19,342 nucleotides of DNA, taken from NCBI GenBank assembly GCA_028714995.1, contig JAQTLI010000005.1, positions 1-19,342 of the forward strand, read 5' to 3'. The position numbers and the translations under genes are program-made. The notes beneath the pieces are model-generated. The model saw only the letters and a list, made by a program, of their open reading frames with translations. It searched no databases and was not told where the DNA came from. The number at the start of each line of letters is the position of its first letter. Within the stretch, counting starts at the first letter, position 1. The DNA is from Methylobacter sp. (GTDB lineage Bacteria; Pseudomonadota; Gammaproteobacteria; Methylococcales; Methylomonadaceae). Positions 14,975 to 19,342 of this stretch are shown one piece after another.

Positions 14975-16441
14975 TTATTCAATACGGTAATTAGGCGCTT
15001 CCTTAGTAATGGTTACGTCATGCACGTGGCTTTCCCGCATGCCTGCACTGGTAACACGCACAAACTGCGCCCTTTCATGCATGATTGCAATAGTTTGACT
15101 ACCTGTGTAACCCATGCTGGCACGAATACCGCCCAGCAATTGATGGATGACTGCAAGCAAGCTGCCTTTATAAGGCACCCGACCTTCAATGCCTTCCGGC
15201 ACCAGTTTTTCGACCAGATCGGTTTCTTCCTGAAAATAGCGGTCACTCGACCCTTGCTGTTGCGACATTGCCCCCAGAGACCCCATGCCACGATACGATT
15301 TATAAGACCGCCCCTGAAACAACTCAATCTCTCCCGGCGCTTCTTCTGTACCGGCGAACAATCCGCCCAGCATCACCGCGTAAGCACCCGCTGCCAGCGC
15401 TTTAGCGACATCACCTGAGTAGCGAATGCCGCCATCAGCAATTAAAGGGACGCCGGTTCCTTTTAAGGCATCGGCAACATTGCTGACCGCTGTAATTTGA
15501 GGCACGCCAACACCGGCAATAATGCGGGTCGTGCAGATGGAGCCAGGTCCTATGCCGACTTTAACACCATCAGCTCCAGCCTCAACCAATGCCAGTGCCG
15601 CCTCCGCCGTGGCAATGTTGCCGCCGATGACCTGAACATCAGGATAATTCTGTTTTATCCAGCGCACTCTGTCCAAAACACCTTGAGAATGACCATGAGC
15701 CGTGTCAACGATAATGACATCAACGCCTGCAGCGACCAAGGCGGCAACGCGCTCTTCTGTGCCATGTCCGGTACCGACTGCTGCGCCGACACGCAGCCTT
15801 TCTTGCTCGTCTTTACAGGCCAATGGATAATCTTTGGCTTTCTGAATATCTTTTACGGTAATCATGCCGCGCAAATGAAATGCACCATTCACCACCAGCA
15901 CTTTTTCTATGCGATGTTCGTGCAGCAGAGCAATCGCCTCTTTACGATCGGCATTTTCACTCACCGTAACCAGACGCTCTTTGGGCGTCATGACTTTTGA
16001 AACCGGTTCATCAAAGCGCGTCTCAAAACGCAAATCACGGCTGGTCACGATTCCGACTAATTCATCGCCGTTGACCACAGGAACACCGGAAATATTCTTA
16101 GACCGGGTTAATTTTATAACATCCCGAATGCTCGCATCAGGCGAAACAGTGATGGGGTCCTTGATCACCCCACTCTCGTATTTTTTAACACTCTGGACCT
16201 CACGAGCTTGCTGCTCGACCGTCATATTCTTATGAATAATGCCTATACCGCCTTCCTGAGCAATCGCAATTGCAAGCCGGGCTTCCGTAACCGTATCCAT
16301 TGCCGCAGCAACCAGAGGAATGTTAAGCGTAATGCCTCGCGTGAGTCGTGTCGTCATTTCTACATCGCGTGGCAGAACAGTCGAGTGCGCAGGCACTAAT
16401 AAAACGTCATCAAACGTGAGCGCTTCCTGAATAATTTGCAT
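14975..16441 (-). CDS. guaB: IMP dehydrogenase
   Basis: NAD-dependent enzyme that oxidises IMP to XMP, the committed step of guanine nucleotide synthesis. The catalytic (beta/alpha)8 barrel is split by a CBS pair at ~93-205, which senses adenine/guanine nucleotides in the family. The active-site loop GIGPGSICTTR has Cys303, and the mobile flap is seen as KSYRGMGSLGAM with the following YFQ. The frame extends to a GTG at 16450, but the ATG at 16441 gives MQIIQEALTFDDVLLVP and 488 residues, the same as E. coli, and has AGG 8 bases upstream. A TATAAT lies ~35 bases before it. guaA follows on the same strand. Confidence 0.97.
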   Translation of the reverse strand: MQIIQEALTFDDVLLVPAHSTVLPRDVEMTTRLTRGITLNIPLVAAAMDTVTEARLAIAIAQEGGIGIIHKNMTVEQQAREVQSVKKYESGVIKDPITVSPDASIRDVIKLTRSKNISGVPVVNGDELVGIVTSRDLRFETRFDEPVSKVMTPKERLVTVSENADRKEAIALLHEHRIEKVLVVNGAFHLRGMITVKDIQKAKDYPLACKDEQERLRVGAAVGTGHGTEERVAALVAAGVDVIIVDTAHGHSQGVLDRVRWIKQNYPDVQVIGGNIATAEAALALVEAGADGVKVGIGPGSICTTRIIAGVGVPQITAVSNVADALKGTGVPLIADGGIRYSGDVAKALAAGAYAVMLGGLFAGTEEAPGEIELFQGRSYKSYRGMGSLGAMSQQQGSSDRYFQEETDLVEKLVPEGIEGRVPYKGSLLAVIHQLLGGIRASMGYTGSQTIAIMHERAQFVRVTSAGMRESHVHDVTITKEAPNYRIE

Positions 16442-16476
16442 AAACCACACCTAACAATCAGTAAAAATAACCGTGT

Positions 16477-16482
16477 ATTATA
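16477..16482 (-). promoter_or_regulatory. Likely -10 box of the guaB promoter
   Basis: A perfect TATAAT on the minus strand, about 35 bases before the guaB ATG and 45 bases after the stop of the upstream gene at 16528. The best -35 candidate (TACAAA, 18-base spacer) is weak. No operator could be identified. Confidence 0.5.
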
Positions 16483-16527
16483 CGATAAACCATCATATTT
16501 TTTGTAGCACTAAAAAAACAACTGTGC

Positions 16528-17211
16528 TTATAAACGACTCATAGCTTGTAATGTTTTGGAATAAAACTCGCGTCGGTACAACACAAGAACCACCCAGACT
16601 GTTGAAAACATAAACATCACCGGATGAATAAACCACGCCAATGTTGCCAAACTAAAGTAGTACGCCCTCAAACCATAATTAAAAGAATTGGCCGCTAATG
16701 ACAAAACATTGCCCGCATTTTGCGCATAATCCATGCGTTTTGATTCAGGCTCTACAAACAATGGCGCTCCACCGGTCATCATTATTACAACGTTATATTG
16801 CCGCATGGACCATGTAAAGGTAAAAAACGCATAAATATAAATAATCACTAGTAGCAACACTTTTATTGATAACAGCCCCTGTCCAGATACCTTTAAAAAA
16901 GAAACCCTGCCCAGCACCACAGAAATATCATCCAGACTGACCAGACTCGATATCAAGCCGACCAGAATCAGCATCGATGTTGAAGCAAAAAAAGTGACAT
17001 TCCTTTCCATAATGGCAAATAATGTGGCATCAGAAATTCTGTTCTCCCGGCTATTTAAGGACACCATCCACCTTTGCATATATTCATGTTGCATATTCAG
17101 TAAGCAACGTACATGCCTCGCCCTGGCCCGTGCAAAACAGGCATAGCCAATCCAGGCAACCAGGAACCAGACAACCGAAACAAAATCCAGACTATATTCA
17201 CCAAGCATCAT
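16528..17211 (-). CDS. DUF599 family membrane protein
   Basis: A 227-residue inner-membrane protein of the DUF599 family, whose function is not known. It has four predicted membrane helices: ~8-26 (VSVVWFLVAWIGYACFA), ~70-90, ~110-132 and ~182-210. The family pattern is clear in the C-terminal half: the Asn-rich NAGNVLSLAANSFNYGLRAYYFSLATLAWF region and VLVLYRREFYS near the end. The frame extends to a TTG at 17268, adding 19 hydrophilic residues. The ATG pair at 17211/17208 is preferred because it puts the first helix where relatives have it, though the ribosome site is weak (AAGAAA). The gene sits between guaB and the TSUP permease on the same strand, with ~220 bases upstream and ~85 bases before guaB. 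Context says nothing clear about its role. Confidence 0.8.
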   Translation of the reverse strand: MMLGEYSLDFVSVVWFLVAWIGYACFARARARHVRCLLNMQHEYMQRWMVSLNSRENRISDATLFAIMERNVTFFASTSMLILVGLISSLVSLDDISVVLGRVSFLKVSGQGLLSIKVLLLVIIYIYAFFTFTWSMRQYNVVIMMTGGAPLFVEPESKRMDYAQNAGNVLSLAANSFNYGLRAYYFSLATLAWFIHPVMFMFSTVWVVLVLYRREFYSKTLQAMSRL

Positions 17212-17429
17212 TTTGTATTTTCTTACTAAAATTAATTTAACATTTTTATATGACAAATGCGTTTCCAAAGCTTTCGCTCACGCCCCTACCTTGTATCTTA
17301 ATCTACATGGATGTTGAGAATGCAGATATTGCATAACTCCATAGATGGCGTGTAGTAGGGTAATGCAGGAGCAATTCATGGGAAGCAAATATCTGTCCCT
17401 GAAGGCAAAGCGGTTCGCAACATCACGAT

Positions 17430-18221
17430 TTAATAAAACGTCAATTTTGCCGCCATGACAAAAAGCAGCAGCGAAAAATAGCGTTTTAAATTCTCCGCAG
17501 GAAGTTTGTGCGCCAGCTTTGCACCAATGGGTGCAGTATAAATACTGGTCAGCACAATTCCCAAAAAAGAGGGTACATAAATATAGCCCAAACTCCATTC
17601 AGGCAGCTGAAATGCATTCAAGCCCAATACCGCATAGCTCACCGATCCCGCAACCGCTATCGGCAAACCACAGGCACTCGCTATAGCTACCGCATTACGC
17701 ATGGAATACTGACAATACACTAAAAAAGGCACAATGAGCGTACCTCCACCAATCCCCAGTATTGAGGACATCAGCCCGATCGTTCCCGCTACTCCAAAAT
17801 CCAGGCCTTTAGACTGTTTTATCTCACCTGTTTTTGGCTTCAATTGAAAAGCCATTTGCACGCCGACATACAACAAAAATATAACAAATATAAAGCGCAA
17901 CACATCAGCAGATATAAAATCCGCGACCACAGCGCCGGCAGCTGCGCCAATCATGATTCCAGGCCCCAAACCAAACACCTTGTCCCACAATACAGAGCCC
18001 AAACGGTGATGCGCCAGCACGGAAGATAGCGAGGTAAAAATTATTGTCGCCAGCGACGTTGCCACCGACATCACCATAACCAGCTCTGCGGGAAATCCTT
18101 GCTCTGAAAACAGCACGGCTAAAACCGGCACTATAACCAGTCCACCGCCTATTCCGAAAAGCCCGGCCGTCAGCCCCGCGACTATGCCCAATAAGGCACT
18201 GGCAAAAAAAACTTCTATCAC
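17430..18221 (-). CDS. TSUP family permease (TauE/SafE)
   Basis: A 263-residue inner-membrane protein of the TauE/SafE (TSUP) family. Members move sulfite, sulfoacetate, thiosulfate or other small anions. Two repeats are visible, each with the family's Gly-rich turn: GLFGIGGGLVIVPVLAVL near the N-terminus and SSILGIGGGTLIVPFLVY in the second half. There are about eight hydrophobic segments. The frame can start at an ATG at 18293, but a GTG at 18221 has AGGGGA 6 bases upstream and opens directly onto the first helix (VIEVFFASALLGIVAG), so it is preferred. The substrate cannot be told. It is divergent from cca, and the DUF599 gene follows at a distance of ~220 bases in which I see no gene. Confidence 0.87.
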   Translation of the reverse strand: MIEVFFASALLGIVAGLTAGLFGIGGGLVIVPVLAVLFSEQGFPAELVMVMSVATSLATIIFTSLSSVLAHHRLGSVLWDKVFGLGPGIMIGAAAGAVVADFISADVLRFIFVIFLLYVGVQMAFQLKPKTGEIKQSKGLDFGVAGTIGLMSSILGIGGGTLIVPFLVYCQYSMRNAVAIASACGLPIAVAGSVSYAVLGLNAFQLPEWSLGYIYVPSFLGIVLTSIYTAPIGAKLAHKLPAENLKRYFSLLLFVMAAKLTFY

Positions 18222-18356
18222 TTCATTCCCCTGATTATATTGACCAATACTTAGCTTAATACCTTGAGCTACAGACCTCGCTCCTATGAGCATTATGCCC
18301 TTTTTTGATCGGGTCTGTGCTATTCTAAGTTCGATTTATAACTGCTTGTGAACTCA

Positions 18357-19342
18357 ATGGAAATATACCTTGTTGGCGGCGCCGTCCGCGACAAATTACT
18401 TGGGCTTCCGGTCAAGGAACAGGACTGGGTAGTGCTTGCCGAGACACCTGAGTCCATGATACGCAAGGGTTTCAGGCCGGTAGGCAAGGATTTCCCAGTG
18501 TTCCTGCATCCGCAAAGCCATGAAGAATATGCGCTGGCCAGAACCGAAAGAAAAACCGCACCCGGCTATAAAGGTTTTATAGTTCACGCATCACCCGATG
18601 TCACCCTTGAACAGGATTTAATCCGCCGGGATCTGACCATCAATGCCATGGCAATGACGCCTCAAGGACAGATCATTGACCCATATGGCGGGCAGCATGA
18701 TCTTGAGCAACGAATTTTCCGCCATATTTCGCCTGCATTCGCCGAAGACCCTGTGCGCATATTGCGCGTTGCCCGCTTTGCCGCAAGATACAACCATCTT
18801 GGCTTTAAACTGGCCGAAGAAACCAGAGAATTGATGCAATCCATGGTCAACGCCGGAGAAGTTGATTATCTTGTGCCTGAGCGTGTATGGGCAGAACTGT
18901 ATAAAGCGCTTACCGAAAAATCGCCAAGCGCTTTTTTCTACACCTTAAAAGACTGTGCGGCGCTTGATAAAATCTTTCCGGAAATATATAAATTGTTTGG
19001 CGTGCCGCAACCTGAAAAACATCACCCGGAAATCGATACCGGCATACACAGCATGCTTTGTCTGGAGCAGGCTGCCCTTTTATCGCCCAGCCCAAAAGTT
19101 AGATTTGCTGCGCTAGTACACGATCTAGGCAAAGGCTTGTCGCCAAAACAACATTGGCCGCATCATTATGGCCATGAAACCAGCGGGCTGCCCATTTTAG
19201 AAAAAATGTGCGATCACTTGCGCATCCCTAACTCGTTTAAGTCACTGGCTCTGCAGGTTATGCAATATCATACTCACTGTCACCGGGCTTTTGAATTGCG
19301 CGCATCGACAATAACTGACATGCTGGCCGTTTTGGGGGCATA
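18357..19342 (+). CDS. cca: CCA tRNA nucleotidyltransferase (3' end beyond window)
   Basis: Adds or repairs the CCA 3' end of tRNAs. The frame from ATG 18357 is open to the right edge (328 residues of about 400) and closely follows the E. coli class II enzyme. Seen in order: GGAVRD (7-12); the carboxylate motif EQD at 21-23; EEYALARTERK; RRDLTINAMA; the neck EDPVRILRVARFAARY; and the HD-domain motif VHDLGKG, associated with phosphatase/phosphodiesterase activity in long gammaproteobacterial Cca. The first metal-binding residue is Glu21 where E. coli has Asp21; Asp23 is kept. The ribosome site is poor (GTGAAC region). It is divergent from the TSUP permease with ~135 bases between starts. Confidence 0.95.
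   Translation, partial: MEIYLVGGAVRDKLLGLPVKEQDWVVLAETPESMIRKGFRPVGKDFPVFLHPQSHEEYALARTERKTAPGYKGFIVHASPDVTLEQDLIRRDLTINAMAMTPQGQIIDPYGGQHDLEQRIFRHISPAFAEDPVRILRVARFAARYNHLGFKLAEETRELMQSMVNAGEVDYLVPERVWAELYKALTEKSPSAFFYTLKDCAALDKIFPEIYKLFGVPQPEKHHPEIDTGIHSMLCLEQAALLSPSPKVRFAALVHDLGKGLSPKQHWPHHYGHETSGLPILEKMCDHLRIPNSFKSLALQVMQYHTHCHRAFELRASTITDMLAVLGA

Noticed and set aside
15497..16000. A 167-codon plus-strand frame opposite guaB
   Set aside because: It is antisense to a highly conserved gene, with no domain and Asn/His/Arg-rich shadow composition.
17212..17429. Possible regulatory RNA or small gene in the gap between the TSUP and DUF599 genes
   Set aside because: Only a small ATGCA/TGCAT inverted repeat was seen. 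There is no convincing stem-loop with U-tract, ribosome site or conserved protein.
17278..17598. A 106-codon minus-strand frame overlapping the TSUP permease
   Set aside because: It lies in another frame across the permease 3' end, shows no recognisable domain or ribosome site, and has an unlikely composition.

Overview
The window is bacterial chromosome, most likely from a gammaproteobacterium. The case rests on gene content: MsbA, a WaaE-type core glycosyltransferase, GuaB of 488 residues, an E. coli-type Cca and a YqaA protein, with moderate to low GC. A secreted cupredoxin beside a membrane-anchored periplasmic protein with a predicted N-terminal histidine would suit a methanotroph or related copper-dependent bacterium. 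That narrower placement is inference only.

Region 1 (1-6508, all minus strand) is a lipopolysaccharide core and export locus. In transcription order it has a GT9 heptosyltransferase-like gene, a 7 x 7-bp tandem repeat, a decayed GT4 glycosyltransferase pseudogene, an O-antigen ligase/polymerase, a WaaE-like GT2, a second GT2, and msbA, which is cut by the window edge a few residues before its end. Ligase, GT2 and GT2 overlap or nearly touch and are probably co-transcribed. The products would build and cap core oligosaccharide on the inner membrane, and MsbA would flip lipid A-core.

Region 2 (6617-10105, minus strand) encodes an envelope redox and copper set. It holds a predicted N-His copper-type protein anchored by a C-terminal helix, and a cupredoxin with a Met/His-rich leader and C-terminal helix, followed by a strong terminator. 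After that come a YqaA membrane protein, an unrecognised polytopic membrane protein with buried His/Glu motifs, and a Tat-exported superoxide reductase-like protein. This is the least ordinary part of the window.

Region 3 (10390-16441) is central metabolism. pgi is on the plus strand, followed by a clear mltF pseudogene with a large internal deletion. Convergent to it is the minus-strand series guaB, guaA, tadA (GMP synthesis and tRNA wobble editing). guaA and tadA overlap by 10 bases, and a perfect-stem palindrome lies between guaB and guaA.

Region 4 (16528-19342) has a DUF599 membrane protein and a TSUP/TauE-SafE permease on the minus strand, and divergently the start of cca, which runs off the right edge. 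No rRNA, tRNA, CRISPR array, insertion sequence or phage gene was seen.
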